In this document: positions 1 through 11,254 of the stretch, in pieces
How the letters are laid out: each line of letters starts with the position of its first letter
Numbering within the stretch: position 1 is the first letter of the stretch
Assembly (NCBI RefSeq): GCF_018294505.1
Contig: NC_057807.1
Span: 272,843,369-272,907,368 of the forward strand
Source: Triticum aestivum
Taxonomy: Eukaryota; Streptophyta; Magnoliopsida; Poales; Poaceae
Direction of reading: 5' to 3'
DNA length: 64,000 nucleotides
Notes under the pieces: generated by a model
What the model saw: only the letters and a program-made list of their open reading frames with translations
The model's database searches: none
Told to the model about the DNA's origin: nothing
Position numbers and translations under genes: made by a program

Positions 1-300
1 CCTCCTCCTCGTAGCTTGGCTCCAGAGAAATCGGGGATTGGCCTGCCGCAAAGCGAGCTTGGGAACAGAGGTCTTGCGGCGCTCCGGCGTCAGCATCTTG
101 TAGTACGTGATCTTGCGGCGCACCATGGCTTTCCGGCGAACTAGGGAATGCTTGATGCGGGCTAGGGGATTCAAAGGTGGGGGAATGGGCTGGAGAGGAG
201 GTGTGGTTTTGGGGCAGTGGCTAGCGTAGGCCGAGCAGCGAAGGTTCTGGTGTGAATAGTGGTTCCGGTGACGACCAGTCAATCGGTTTTGATTATACAT
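1..300 (-). CDS. Partial unidentified reading frame running off the left edge
   Basis: Reading the minus strand from ATG at 300 gives 100 codons without a stop before the window ends. A second in-frame ATG lies at 126 and is followed by a very basic stretch (MVRRKITYYKMLTPERR). The N-terminal part is proline-rich around residues 35-50. I do not recognise the family. On the same strand a TATA-like TATTATAAAT lies near 460-450, and the leader between is GC-rich, which would suit a plant promoter. The absence of stops in a GC-rich frame is weak evidence by itself, so this may be a real gene's first exon or chance. The 126 start is as plausible as 300. Confidence 0.35.
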   Translation of the reverse strand, partial: MYNQNRLTGRHRNHYSHQNLRCSAYASHCPKTTPPLQPIPPPLNPLARIKHSLVRRKAMVRRKITYYKMLTPERRKTSVPKLALRQANPRFLWSQATRRR

Positions 301-647
301 TTCTCTTGTCGCGTTCGCGTTTCAGCCCGGCACGCTGGACCCTCGACGTCGTTCACCGAATGGAACGCGCTTCGTCTTGCGTTTTCGCCCGCTTGTGGGA
401 CCGCAATTGAGAGCAAACCGACGTCCCTCCCCCTCCCCCACCCATGTCATTTATAATACCACCCCTCCGTTTTATGCGGAGTAAATAAAATCAGAGGGAG
501 TATACTACGGATTAGGATCCCCTGACATGGCCGAACCCATTGTGTAACCGACATGCGGGGCCTAGCAAGCATGGGGTCCGCCAGTAAGTGACCAAAAGGG
601 AGGGTAAGGTAGGGATACCTACATCAGAGGATCCACTTCCACTACTA
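301..647. other. Non-coding stretch, possible promoter of the left-edge frame
   Basis: There is no supported gene. The stretch holds a C-rich run near 425-445, a minus-strand TATA-like motif near 450-460, and an isolated Stowaway-like end (CAGAGGGAGTA) near 492-502 without a clear partner. Confidence 0.4.
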
Positions 648-1416
648 CTCCCTCCTTCCATTTACTATACAGGGCCTAATGTGTTTTTCGAGGCTAACTT
701 TGACCAAATGTTAGAGTAATACTATATGACATGCAACTTACACAGCATACAGTCAAATTCGTACGTGAAAGGAGCTTCCAATGATATAATTTTCACATTA
801 TACATCTCATGTACTATTAATCTTGTCAATATTCAAAGGCGGTTTTGAAAAACGCATTAGAGCGTGGTTAATAATATAGCCAGCCGATGGCTATAAGGAA
901 CTGCCATGTCATCTATAGCCATCATCTATATGCACTCGTACAATAGTGTGGGCTATAAGGTTGGCTATTTCCCGCAAAAAATATATAAGGTTGGCTATTG
1001 TATTAGTACTTTTTTCCATCTCCTCTCTATCTCTTTCTTCATATTTATTGTATTTACCTAGGAATTCGTATATAGCTAGGCTCTTGCATGAGAGCTCACT
1101 CCCCTTACTTTTTCACATCTCTCTCCTCCACATAGGTAAAAGTGCCATGTAAGTTGTCTCTTAGAATGGCTATTAGATTGGCTCTAAGCATTTAATATTT
1201 GCATGAGCAAGGTATATGATTGGAAGAGAGTTGCATGCATACTATTTTTTCTTGATCTATGTGTTATAGTCGGGCTGTAGAATAAGAGCCCGCTTCACTC
1301 TCTCTCCTCTCTTCTCACTCCTCTAAGTGGGATTTTAATGACATGACAAGTCTTATAGCTTGCTGACAGACCTTATTAGACTTGCTCTTAGGCCATATAT
1401 AAATGGAAGGAGGGAG
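648..1416. mobile_element. Stowaway-type (Tc1/Mariner) MITE, host of a nested MITE
   Basis: The left end reads CTCCCTCCTTCCATTTA and the right end is its inverse, TAAATGGAAGGAGGGAG. TA dinucleotides flank both ends (646-647 and 1417-1418), the expected Stowaway target duplication. CTCCCTCC termini are the hallmark of grass Stowaway MITEs. There is no coding capacity. About 530 bp in the middle is a separate nested element, so the original was about 240 bp. Confidence 0.85.
860..1387. mobile_element. PIF/Harbinger (Tourist-like) MITE nested in the Stowaway
   Basis: Termini are GAGCGTGGTTAATA on the left and, inverted, GAGCAAGTCTAATA on the right, flanked by TTA at 857-859 and 1388-1390, the 3-bp target typical of PIF/Harbinger. 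The interior has repeated 'ggctat' motifs and 'tatagcc', as in the common grass element of this class. It is non-coding. Confidence 0.75.
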
Positions 1417-1729
1417 TACTATGACCACTTCATACTCTACTACAGATGTTGTCAGTACTCCACTAGTACTATTGGACAGGGAGCTTAAAAAAGTTACTAT
1501 TGGACTGGCTATACATGGCGAAATCCTAGTAGGAAGAGCATGCGCGAGAACAAGCACATTCACATTGTTGAAAACAAATTGGAAACCAACTTTGTTTGAA
1601 TATAAATCTAGGAGTACGTACGAATCTAACAATATTGATTGGGCGTTGTTGAATGTTGATACTTTTTATGCAAGTTTGATCAATGTAGAGATACTTTGAC
1701 TACACATAAAACTTATATGTAAACTAGAA

Positions 1730-1972
1730 AGGATCGGAGGGAGTATATTGTACGTTCAAAAGCAAAACGAACATTGAATACATTTACATATGATTTGCGG
1801 ATGCTATGATCACCGGTTCCAAATTTTGAATCCGCCTTAGATATCACACATGCACCCACTCATTTTCTCTCGATTTCATCCCGGGATCCGGAGATCGATT
1901 GAAAGAGGACTAGGGTAGGTACAATATGTTCATTTGGCTTATGAACGTACAATATACTCCCTCTGATCCCAA
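1730..1972. repeat. Inverted-repeat (MITE-like) element with about 50-bp arms
   Basis: The left arm (about 1730-1780) and right arm (about 1920-1972) are inverted copies: GGATCGGAGGGAGTATATTG on one side and its near-perfect complement on the other, continuing with a few mismatches. The loop is about 140 bp. Each arm contains a Stowaway end motif pointing outward, so this may be two MITE ends plus shared flank rather than one element. A 12-13-base C run abuts the right arm near 1978. Confidence 0.5.
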
Positions 1973-2426
1973 CAGACCCCCCCCCCCCCGCGCGGGTCAT
2001 TTCTATCATAGAAACAGACCAAACCTTTATCTCCTTGCACGACACGCAGTTGATATCTCAACATTAATCGATCTTGTCAAGATATGTCGGGGCATGAACC
2101 GAATGGGATGTCAAAACTAAGACGGGAAGCAACACGTAGTGGAGGTAAAGTGAAACTTTTAATGAACCGTTTGTTTGTATCCATGTCAGACGAATTACAA
2201 CACTGGAAATACAAGCATGGTCTAGGCCCACATGCAAATGATACTCGGCGGAATGTTCAAATGAGGCATGCGGGAGGATGGACTCGACTGGAGGGCGGCA
2301 TGTTCGATGGAGAAGAGGGTTGGAGAGGAATGAGAAATAAGCAACGCCGCATGATTATACTTGAACAGCTCAAATAAATAATAAGTTGTCTCGTTTTCCC
2401 TTCTGTCTTGGTCATGGAGTAAGATA
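1973..2426. other. Stretch with no recognised feature
   Basis: Apart from the C homopolymer near 1978-1990 there is nothing I can identify. Short open frames on both strands show no family resemblance. Confidence 0.4.
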
Positions 2427-3309
2427 CTCCCTCTGTTTTTTATTTACTCTGCATATTAGGTTTGACTGAAGTAAAACTTCATAAAATTTGACCAAGTTTA
2501 TAGAAAACTAGCAAGATGCCATGCCTTGCACGAAACATCAAGATCTTGTGGGAGAAAAGGATGAACGATAGAAGGCCTTATCTGCAAATGTGGAGAGGAG
2601 TGCGGGTAAATTGTCATAGTTTCCTTCCTATCCGTTAGATATAGATCGGACGACCTATATTGCAGGATGGCAGGCACACCATCATCACCAACTCTATTTT
2701 TTATGTACATTGCAAGATGCATGTGCGTTGCACGGAACATCAAGATGCATTCGTATGAGTAGTTTATCTTGTGGGAGAAAAGGATGAATGAGGGAAGGCC
2801 TTATTTGCAAATGTGGAGAGGGGTGTGATTATCTTTTTGCAAAATTGCATTAGTTTCCTTCCTATCCGTCAGATATAAATCGGGCAGACTCTTACAAAAA
2901 ACAGTGTTGGTGATAATGGTGTGCCTGCCATCCTGCAATATAGGCCGTCCGATTAATATCTTACGGATAGGAAGGAAACTATGGCAATTTTTCAAAAAGG
3001 TACCCACACACCTCTCCACAATTGCAACTAAGGCCTTCCCTATTTCATCCTTTTCTCTCATGAAATAAACTAGTCATACAAATGCATCTTGATGTTACAT
3101 GCAACGCACGAGCATCTTGCTAGTAAGAGTAGAAATATGAGCATTTACAATAGCAAATATATATGATGTAAAAGTATATTCAATAATAAATCTAATGGTA
3201 TTGATTTGTTATTGTATATGTTATTATTTCTGTCTATGAACTTTGTCAAAGTTTGCAAAGTTTGACTTTGAGCAAAGCTAAAATGCAGAGTAAATAAAAA
3301 CAAAGGGAG
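2427..3309. mobile_element. Stowaway-type MITE carrying a nested fold-back MITE
   Basis: The left end CTCCCTCTGTTTTTTATTTA and the right end TAAATAAAAACAAAGGGAG are inverted repeats flanked by TA (2425-2426, 3310-3311). The subterminal 'actctgcat' and 'atgcagagt' also match in inverted orientation. Without its insertion this is about 265 bp, usual for Stowaway. Confidence 0.85.
2508..3124. mobile_element. Fold-back MITE with ACTAGCAAGATG termini
   Basis: The element begins ACTAGCAAGATGC and ends with the inverse GCATCTTGCTAGT. The arms contain the 'gtgcgttgca' motif common in a grass MITE class of uncertain superfamily. The left-arm sequence recurs at about 2707-2820, so the arm is partly duplicated in tandem. 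A long internal palindrome centres near 2900 ('ctatccgt' and 'acggatag' on the two sides). It is non-coding. Confidence 0.7.
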
Positions 3310-3311
3310 TA

Positions 3312-4383
3312 CGCAGGGACTAGTATAGTTACTACTGCTAGAACATGGTAAGTTGGACCCCTAAATGCGGGTACGGAACGGGCACACTTCAATTATGCTT
3401 TCAAACAGTCAGACACCTACATTTCACACATCATCTAGCTACTTAATCAAGTGTTATGCTTCACTACTGTAAAAGTAAAAGGGTGGTACCGTACCCAAAA
3501 CCACCACACTTGGGGCTAGGGTAACAACTTGCTACTGTACCACATTTGAACCAGGGAACAAAAACCGCACGTTCTGTGCCTAATGCGCAATGCCGGGCAC
3601 TGACACTCAAATATGGCCGGGAAAACAGGGAAAACGACATGTGGGGCACACCTGTCGGGACGACGTGGCGCATTCTAGTCCAATGGAGGAGCCGGCCCAC
3701 GACCTCCTCGCCACCGGCAACCGTTCATGTGGGTCGTGGAGGCCAACAACGTGGCGCAGCTCTAGCACCGCCTCTGGACAGGGCGACTGCGGTGAGCGAC
3801 ACGCTCATCGTTGCTGGACACGGTTGGTTTCAGTGTGCCGAGGGTGGTGTTAGTGCTATGGCACGACCAGCAGATCAACACCCGGCTTGTCGAGGATGCA
3901 CGGGGCGCTGAAGTGCGCACGCGCCGCGCCACGTCCGCGGAGTGGTGTAGCACGACCAACTGCATCCCCAGGACCTGAGACCATGCCAGGTCGTCTTGCT
4001 TTTTCAATGACACATGGGGTCGCATGTGAGCAAAGGGCATCTCCAACGTTGCCACGACCGCAGCAGACTACCCTGGCACACACAAAACCCTCATCCCTCA
4101 CGCCGTCGCGCAGTGTGTTTCCAGCCAGCGCCAGCTGTCGCATTCATGTCGTTCGTCTGTACGCCATCGTTAAGAGGCTCGGTGCCCGAGGAACCAACTC
4201 CGGCGACTTAATGATGCGCCTGGATGCTTGGGCCTCACCGGAATGGCTACTTAAAGCGGCAATGCCCGGCTAACCTCCACACCATAGCGCATCGTCCTGC
4301 TACCTGGCACCACATCCACCATGATCGCGGGCGCGAACGCTCTGTGGGAGAGCTTTATCTTCGGGGATGAAGCTCGAGGTCGC
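3312..4383. other. GC-rich unassigned stretch cut by an LTR
   Basis: There is no recognisable domain in any frame. The composition becomes GC-rich after 3480, unlike the neighbouring transposons, so this may be a relic of a low-copy gene region. Just before the LTR, at 4321, an ATG follows 'ccacatccacc' and opens a short frame (MIAGANALWESF) that is interrupted at 4384 by the inserted element. A TATA-like 'ttaaag' lies about 70 bp upstream. The gene idea is speculative. Confidence 0.3.
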
Positions 4384-4854
4384 TGGGGGAGTCCTGTATT
4401 AAGGGGTCCTCAGGCGTTCGGCCTATGTGACATGGGCCGGACTGATGGGCCGTGAAAATACAAGACAGAAGACTCTCTCCCGTGTCCGGATGGGACTTCC
4501 CTCGGTGTGGATGTCAAGCCTGGTGTTGGTATATGAAGACTCCTTTCTCTGTAACCGTGTTTGTACAACCCCAGTCCCCTCCGGTGTCTATATAAACCGG
4601 AGGGTTTAGTCCGTAGAGGCAATCACAATCATATAGGCTAGACTTCTAGGGTTTTAGCCAATACAATCTCGTGGTAGATCAACTCTTGTAATACTCATAT
4701 TCATCAAGATCAATCAAGCAGGAAGTAGGGTATTACCTCCATAGAGAGGGCCCAAACCTGGGTAAACATTGTGTCCCCTGTCTCCTATTACCATCGACCT
4801 TAGACGCACAGTTCGGGACCCCCTACCCGAGATCCACCGGTTTTGACACCGACA
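4384..4854 (+). repeat. 5' LTR of element A
   Basis: A 471-bp LTR starting TGGGGGAGTCCTG (family consensus start TGAGGGAGTC) and ending CACCGACA. It holds a TATATAAA promoter box at 4589-4596 followed by the conserved 'ctagggtttt' leader region. The primer-binding-like TGATGCTTTCATTGAGAG begins one base after the end. Confidence 0.88.
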
Positions 4855-4901
4855 TTGATGCTTTCATTGAGAGTTCCGATGTGTCGTCGCCAAAAGGTTC
4901 G

Positions 4902-6542
4902 ATGGCTCCATCAATCATCTACAACAACATTGCCTTGGGGGAGGTTTTCCTCCCCGGCCAGTTCTTTGTGTTCGGTGGCTTTGCACTACGAGCCAACTCG
5001 CTTGGCCACCTAGAGCAGATCGATAGCTATGCCCCAGGTCACCAGATTAGTTTTGGAAATCTGGACTATGTCGCTGATATCCGAGGAGACTTGATCTTCC
5101 AAGGATTCACGCCCTCAACCTCCGCTCTGGCCTTAGATCTGGAGCGTATCGCCAGGTCCGAAGATGGGCTCCCTGAGGTCGCCGGACTATCTGCGGCCAT
5201 TAGGCCCATTGTGGGAGAGCCGGGGGAAGTAGTATCACTGACAGCCATCACAGAGCCGGACCCTTCTCCGGACACTGGCTCCAAATCCTCGGAGTTAGCA
5301 TCGTGTGAGTTTGGCCAAGGAGTTCCCCTCTCGCCGTACTCCACGGGCTCTCTTCTCTCGGGCCAAACCTCGCCTTTAGGCAAGGCTTTGGACTTAATGT
5401 GATCCCTTGTTATTATAAAGGAGCAACGTTCGAACTATGCCCAGCCCGGACTAGGGGCTGAGAGCAGGGAATTTTACGTCCCACCCACCACCCACTTTAT
5501 AGCCACTGTCGAGGATTTAACCGACATGCTCGACTATGGCTCCGAAGACATTGACGGTATGGACGACGATGCCGGAGGAGAGCAGGCCCAAAACCCGCCG
5601 TTTGCTGGACGCTGGACGGCCACCTCTTCATATGACGTGTACATGGTGGATACACCCAAAGAGAATAGCAGCGATGACAAGGAAGATCCAGTCGAGGATA
5701 AACCTCCTGAGATACAACCAAAGTGCCGACGTCAGCGGCGCCGCTCTAAACCACGCCGCGGAAAAGACAGCAATACCAGCACAGGAGAAAACAATACTCT
5801 CGACTATGCCGAGGACAATGAAGGCCCCACTAAGCAAACCTCCGAACAGGATGAACGGGAAGATGGGCGAACCAGCCCTGATGAACAGGCCGTAAACGAA
5901 GACTCGGAGGACAGTAACTACCTTCTGCTCTCCGAGGATGAGGCGAGCCTCGGCAATGAGGATTTTATCGTGCTTGAGGAACCTCTTGAGCAGGAGCGCT
6001 TTAAGCGCTGGCTAATAGCCACTGCTAGCAGCCTGAAAAAGAAGCAGCAGCAGCTTCAAGCTGACCAAGATCTACTCAATGATAGATGGACTAATGTCCT
6101 AGCAACCGAGGTATACAGCCTGGAGCGCACAAACAAAAGATACCTAAAGCGCAAATTGCTATCTCAATTCGATGACGAGGCACTTGAGCCTGTACAATCA
6201 GCGCGTAATGCTGCTGATCGACCACCACGTGGCCGGGACAAAGCGGCAACTCAAGCCGAACACCAGCCCGTACTACCTCGCCGCAAAGGCACAGATAAAA
6301 CAGCTCAGGGATATAGATATGACCTGCGACAGGACCTGGACAGTAGAGCAGGACAGACCAGATCGATCTATGGATTGCGGGGGCGTGCCCCGACACGCGA
6401 CGACGGCTACCTAGCCAGACAAGACAAGCATAATCATGCCCGGGCCGAAAACCACAGACAAACTCCATCTGAGCTACGTCGCGACGTGGCCCGATACAGA
6501 GGCGTCGCACACCACCTTTGCTTCACTGATGAAGTAATGGAG
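4902..6542 (+). pseudogene. gag: gag N-terminal region of element A (broken)
   Basis: The frame starts at ATG 4902, 47 bp after the LTR, and encodes a conserved opening module (FGGFALRANSLGHLEQIDSY), then an acidic, low-complexity region rich in D, E and P. An in-frame TGA at 5400-5402 splits it; the same frame resumes and runs from 5526 to the L1 junction. The later part has a coiled-coil-like lysine/glutamine run (KKKQQQLQADQ) near 6040 and the motif FTDEV near 6520 that also occurs in element Y. Gag forms the retrotransposon's cytoplasmic particle. Zinc-knuckle and protease regions are missing. Confidence 0.75.
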
Positions 6543-8062
6543 TGATAACCCACAAGTGTAGGGGATCAATTGTAGCCTCTTTCGATAAGTAAGACTGCCG
6601 AACCCAACGAGGAGCTAAAGGTAGAACAAATATTCCCTCAAGTTCTATCGACCATCGATACAACTCTACGCACGCTTAACATTCGCTTTACCTAGAACAA
6701 GTATGAAACAAGAAGTGCTTTGTAGGTGTTGTTGGATAGCTTTGCCAGATAATAAAGAGCACATAAATATAAACTAGGGGCTGTTTAGATAAAGAAGCAA
6801 TAAAGTAAATATAAGGAGTGTGGAAAAGTGGTGGTAGGAGTTGTGAAATTGTCCCTAAGCAATTGACAACTTCACTAGACCGATAGCAAGGTTTATGTGG
6901 GAGAGGCATAAGCTAACATACTTTCTCTTCTTGGATCATATGCACTTATGATTGGAACTCTAGCAAGCATCTGCAACTACTAAAGATCATTAATGTAAAA
7001 CCCAACCATAGCATTAAAGCATCAAGTCCCCTTTATCCCATACGCCACAACCCCCTTACTCGGGTTTATGCTTCTGTCACTCAAGCAACCCACTATAAGC
7101 AAATGATGAACGTATTGCAACACCCTACAGTAGGAATCCCTCACACTTGCGCGACACGGAGGGCACAATAGGACAACAACATAACCACAAGCAAATTAAA
7201 CCAATCATAGCAATTCATCAATCACCGATAGGACAATGAAAATCTACTCAGACATCATAGGATGGCAACACATCATTGGATAATAATATGAAGCATAAAG
7301 CACCATGTTCAAGTAGAGGGTACAGCGAGTTGCAGGATAGTGGACCGCTGAATATAGATGGGGGAAGGTGATGGAGATGTTGGTGAAGATGGCGGAGGTG
7401 TTTGTGTAGATCGCGGTGATGATGATGGCCCTCGGCGGTGTTCCGGCTCCATTGGAAGCAAGGGGGAGAGAGCCCCCCTTCTTCTTATTCTTCTTCCTTA
7501 ACCTTCTCCCTAGATGGGAGAAGGATTTCCCCTCTGTTCCATGGTCTCCATGGTGTGGGAGGGGCGAGAGCCCCTCCGAGATTGGATTTGTCTCTCTGTC
7601 TCTCTCTGTTTCTGCGTTCTCCGATTCTGCCCTTTCACCGTTTCTTATATATCCGGAGATCCATAACTCCGATTGGATTGAAACCTTCGCCAAAATTTTT
7701 TTTCCAAAAATTACCTTTCTTGTGGCCAAAGAAGAGCAGTAGCCGTCTCACGGGGTTCCCACGAGGGTCAGGGGCGCACCCCCTGCCTCGTGGCCCCCTC
7801 GGGCACCGTCTCGCGTTGATTCTTCTTCCTAGATGTCACAAATATTCCAAAAATATTCTCCGTCCATTTTTATCCCGTTTGGACTCCATTTGGTATGGGG
7901 TTTCTGCGAAACATAAAACATGCAACAAACAGGAACTGGCACTGGGCACCGGATCAATATGTTAGTCCCAAAAATAATATAAAAAGTTGCCGAAAGTATA
8001 TGAAAGTTGTACAATATTGGCATGGAAGAATAAAAAATTATAGATACAACGGAGAAGTATCA
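6543..8062 (-). repeat. 3' LTR of L1
   Basis: A 1520-bp LTR; on the minus strand it begins TGATACTTCTCCGTTGTATC and ends in GGGTTATCA. It aligns throughout with 12488-13774. The GC-rich pyrimidine-rich block at 7480-7640 and several frames across it are non-coding LTR sequence. Confidence 0.88.
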
Positions 8063-8085
8063 ACATCCCCAATCTTAATTCCTGC
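8063..8085 (-). other. Polypurine tract of L1
   Basis: On the minus strand the sequence AAGATTGGGGATGT lies directly upstream of the 3' LTR start, the position required for plus-strand priming of gypsy elements. The counterpart in L2 is AAGCTTGGGGATGCT. Confidence 0.7.
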
Positions 8086-11000
8086 TCGTCCTCGAGTAGG
8101 TAAATGATAAAAAAGATAATTTTTTATGTGGAATGCTACCTAGCATAATCTTGATCATGTAATCTAATCATGGCATGAATATTAAGACATGAGTGATTCA
8201 AAGCAATAGTCTATCATTTGACATAAAAACGATAATACTTCGAGCATACTAATAAAGCAATCATGTCTTTTCAAAACAACATGGCCAAACAAAGTTATCC
8301 CTACAAAATCATATAGTCTGGCTATTCTCCATCTTCATCACACAAAATATTCAAATCATGCACAACCCCAGTTTTAGCCAAGCAATTGTTTCATACTTTA
8401 GTATTCTCAAACTTTTTCAACTCTCACGCAATAGATGAGCGTGAGCCATGGATATAGCACTATGGGTGGAATAGAATATGATGGTGGGGGTTATGTGGAG
8501 AAGACAGAAAAAGAGAAAGTCCCACATTGACGCGGCTAATCAACAGGCTATGGAGATGTCCATCAATTGATGTCAATGGGAGGAGTAGGGATTTCCATGC
8601 AATGGATGCACTAGAGCTATAATTGTATGAAAGCTCATACTGAAACTAAGTGGGTGTGCATCCAACTTGCTTGCTCATGAAGACCTAGGGCACTTGAGGA
8701 AGTTCATCATTGGAATATACAAGCCAAGTTCTATAACAAAAATTCCCACTAGTATATGAAAGTGATAACATAAGAGACTCTCTATATGAAGAACATGGTG
8801 CTACTCTGAAGGACAAGTGTGGTAAAAGGATAGTAACATTGCCCCTTTTCTTTTTCTTGTCTTTTTTTATTTTTTATTTTTTTGGATGGGCTTCTTTGGC
8901 CCCTTTTTTTATTTAGGCTTCTTTGGCCTCTCCCCTTTTTTGGGGGGCAATGCTCTATAATTATGATCATCACACTTCTATTTACTTACAACTCAATATT
9001 ACAACTCAATACTAGAACAAAGATATGACTCTATATGAATGCTTCCGGCGGTGTACCGGGATGTGCAATGATCTAGCATAGCAATGATATCAAAAAACGG
9101 ACAAGCCATGAAAACATCATGCTAGCTATCTTACGATCATGCAAAGCAATATGACAATGAATGCTCAAGTCATGTATATGATGATGATGGAAGTTGCATG
9201 GCAATATATCTCGGAATGGCTATGGAAATGCCATGATAGGTAGGTATGGTGGCTATTTTGAGGAAGATATAAGGAGGATTATGTGTGATAGAGTGTATCG
9301 TATCATGGGGTTTGGATGCACCGGCGAAGTTTGCACCAACTCTCGAGGTGAGAAAGGGCAATGCACGGTACCGAAGAGGCTAGCAATGATGGAAGGGTGA
9401 GAGTGCGTATAATCCATGGACTCAACATTAGTCATAAAGAACGCACATACTTATTGAAAAAAATTATTAGCCATTGAAATAAAGTACTACACGCATGCTC
9501 CTTGGGGGGAGGTTGGTAGGAGTTAACCATCGCGCGCCCCCGACCTCCACACAAAGGATGACAATCAAAAAATATATCATGCTCCAACTTTGTTACATAA
9601 CGGTTCACCATACGTGCATGCTACGGGAATCACAAACCTCAAAGCAAGTATTTCTACTAATTCACAGTCACCCACTAGCATGACTCTAATGTCACCACCT
9701 TTATATCGCAAAACTATTGCAAGGAATCAAACATATCATATTCAATGATCTACAAGTTTATGTAGGATTTTATGACTAACCATGTGAATGACCAATTCCT
9801 GTCATCTCATTAAATAGATATAAGTGAAGCAAGGGAGTTTAATTCTTTCTACAAAAGATATGCCCACGCTCTAACAAATATAAGTGAAGCAAAAGAGCAT
9901 TCTACAAATGGTGGTTTTCTATGTGAAGAGAAACAGGCAATCCAAACTTCAAAAGATATAAGTGAAGCACATGAAGCATTCTATAAAGCCATACTCAAAA
10001 GATTTAAGTGAAGTGCAATGAGCATTCTATAAATCAACCAAGGACTATCTCATACCAGCATGGTGCATAAAAGAAAAGTGAAAACTAAATACAAAAGATG
10101 CTCCCAGATTTGCACATATCGCATGAACAAAACGAATCCAAAAACATACCGATACTTGTTGAAGAAAGAGGGGATGCCTTCCGGGGCATCCCCAAGCTTA
10201 GACTCTTGAGTCTCCTTGAATATTTACTTGGGGTGCCTTGGGCATCCCCAATCTTAAGCTCTTGCCTCTCCTCCTTTTCCTCATATCGAGACCTTCTCGA
10301 TCAAACACTTCATCCACACAAAACTTCAACAGAAAACTCGGTAAGATCCGTTAGTATAATAAAGCAATTTACTACTCTAATTACTGTTGCAAACTAATTA
10401 ATATTTTGTTTTTGCATTGTGTCTACTATAATATAGCTTTTCCATGGCTTAATCCACTGACAGAAATTGATAGTTTCACCAAAACAAGCAAACTATGCAT
10501 CAAAAACAGAATCTGTCAAAAACAGAATAGTCTGTAATAATATGAACATTCACCATACTTATGGTACCCTAAAAACTCTACCAAAATTAGGAAAAATAAA
10601 AAATTTATATAGAAAGACAGTGCAAAAGAATCAGAACCGTTTGGCATTCCAGTAAAAAATGTAAAATCGCGCACTACAGCCAAAGTTCTGTCCTGCATCG
10701 CACAAACCAACAAGCATTGTAAACATCCTAAAGGCAAACCTTAGCACATTATTTTTATAATACAATGGAATTGTACAAGGGGATAATTATTTTTATGAAA
10801 ACTTTCTGTAATTAAGATTCACAAAGTTTCCGTGAGCATGAACAAAGTTCAAGGCGCTCTCCCACTTCAACAATGCTTGTCTTTCTCACTTTCACTTTCC
10901 TTTTTGAAAAAGTTTTGGGTTCCCCTCTTTATTTTTTTTGTTTTTAAACTATATAAAAGCACTCAACAGAAATAAATGACTCTCTAAAACTTCCGGGTTG

Positions 11001-11254
11001 TCTCCCTGGCAGCGCTTTCTTTAAAGCCATTAATCTAGGCATATAGCGCTCAAGTAATGGATCCACCCGGATCCCAAGGTATATCAAGGCCAATTTTAAT
11101 TAACAATGATTTGTAATTTAGTAGTGAGCACAAAGTACATATATCATGCAACAACGAAGTCTAACTCTCTTCCTATGAATCGACATGTCATAAAAGAACA
11201 ATTCATGCACACATAGTAAAGGCCAATGCATAGTATAAACAGTTTCTTGCAATT
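8086..11254 (-). other. Non-coding interior of L1
   Basis: AT-rich sequence with no domain-bearing frame. It is clearly related to 38270-41240 in L2: the same blocks occur in the same order (for example 'gaatgctacctagcat', 'ggcggtgtaccggga', 'ataagtgaagca'). A T-rich tract lies near 8850-8940. A hairpin of inverted GGGGATGCC copies lies near 10173-10196, followed by further copies of the GGCATCCCCAA motif to about 10250. Confidence 0.6.

Larger units (their letters stand above)
4384..6542 (+). mobile_element. Fatima-like gypsy retrotransposon A, truncated (5' LTR plus gag)
   Basis: A complete 5' LTR is followed by a primer-site-like sequence and the N-terminal two thirds of gag, then the element stops abruptly where L1 begins at 6543. 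No PR, RT, IN or 3' LTR is seen. The LTR, leader and gag match those of element Y below in order and sequence type. The rest was presumably displaced when L1 inserted and the L1 right flank was lost. Confidence 0.85.

Noticed and set aside
3546..4273. Plus and minus frames of 90-130 codons in the GC-rich stretch
   Set aside because: Several frames overlap on both strands as expected from high GC content. None has a recognisable motif.
4855..4875. A canonical initiator-methionine tRNA primer site in the Fatima-like elements
   Set aside because: The site starts with TGG but reads TGGTGCTTTCATTGAGAG (TGATGC in A), which does not match the initiator tRNA end. The tRNA cannot be named.
7244..7965. 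Open frames on both strands in the L1 LTRs (also 13243-13696)
   Set aside because: They fall in a pyrimidine-rich part of the LTR and are repeated in both LTRs. They are not coding.
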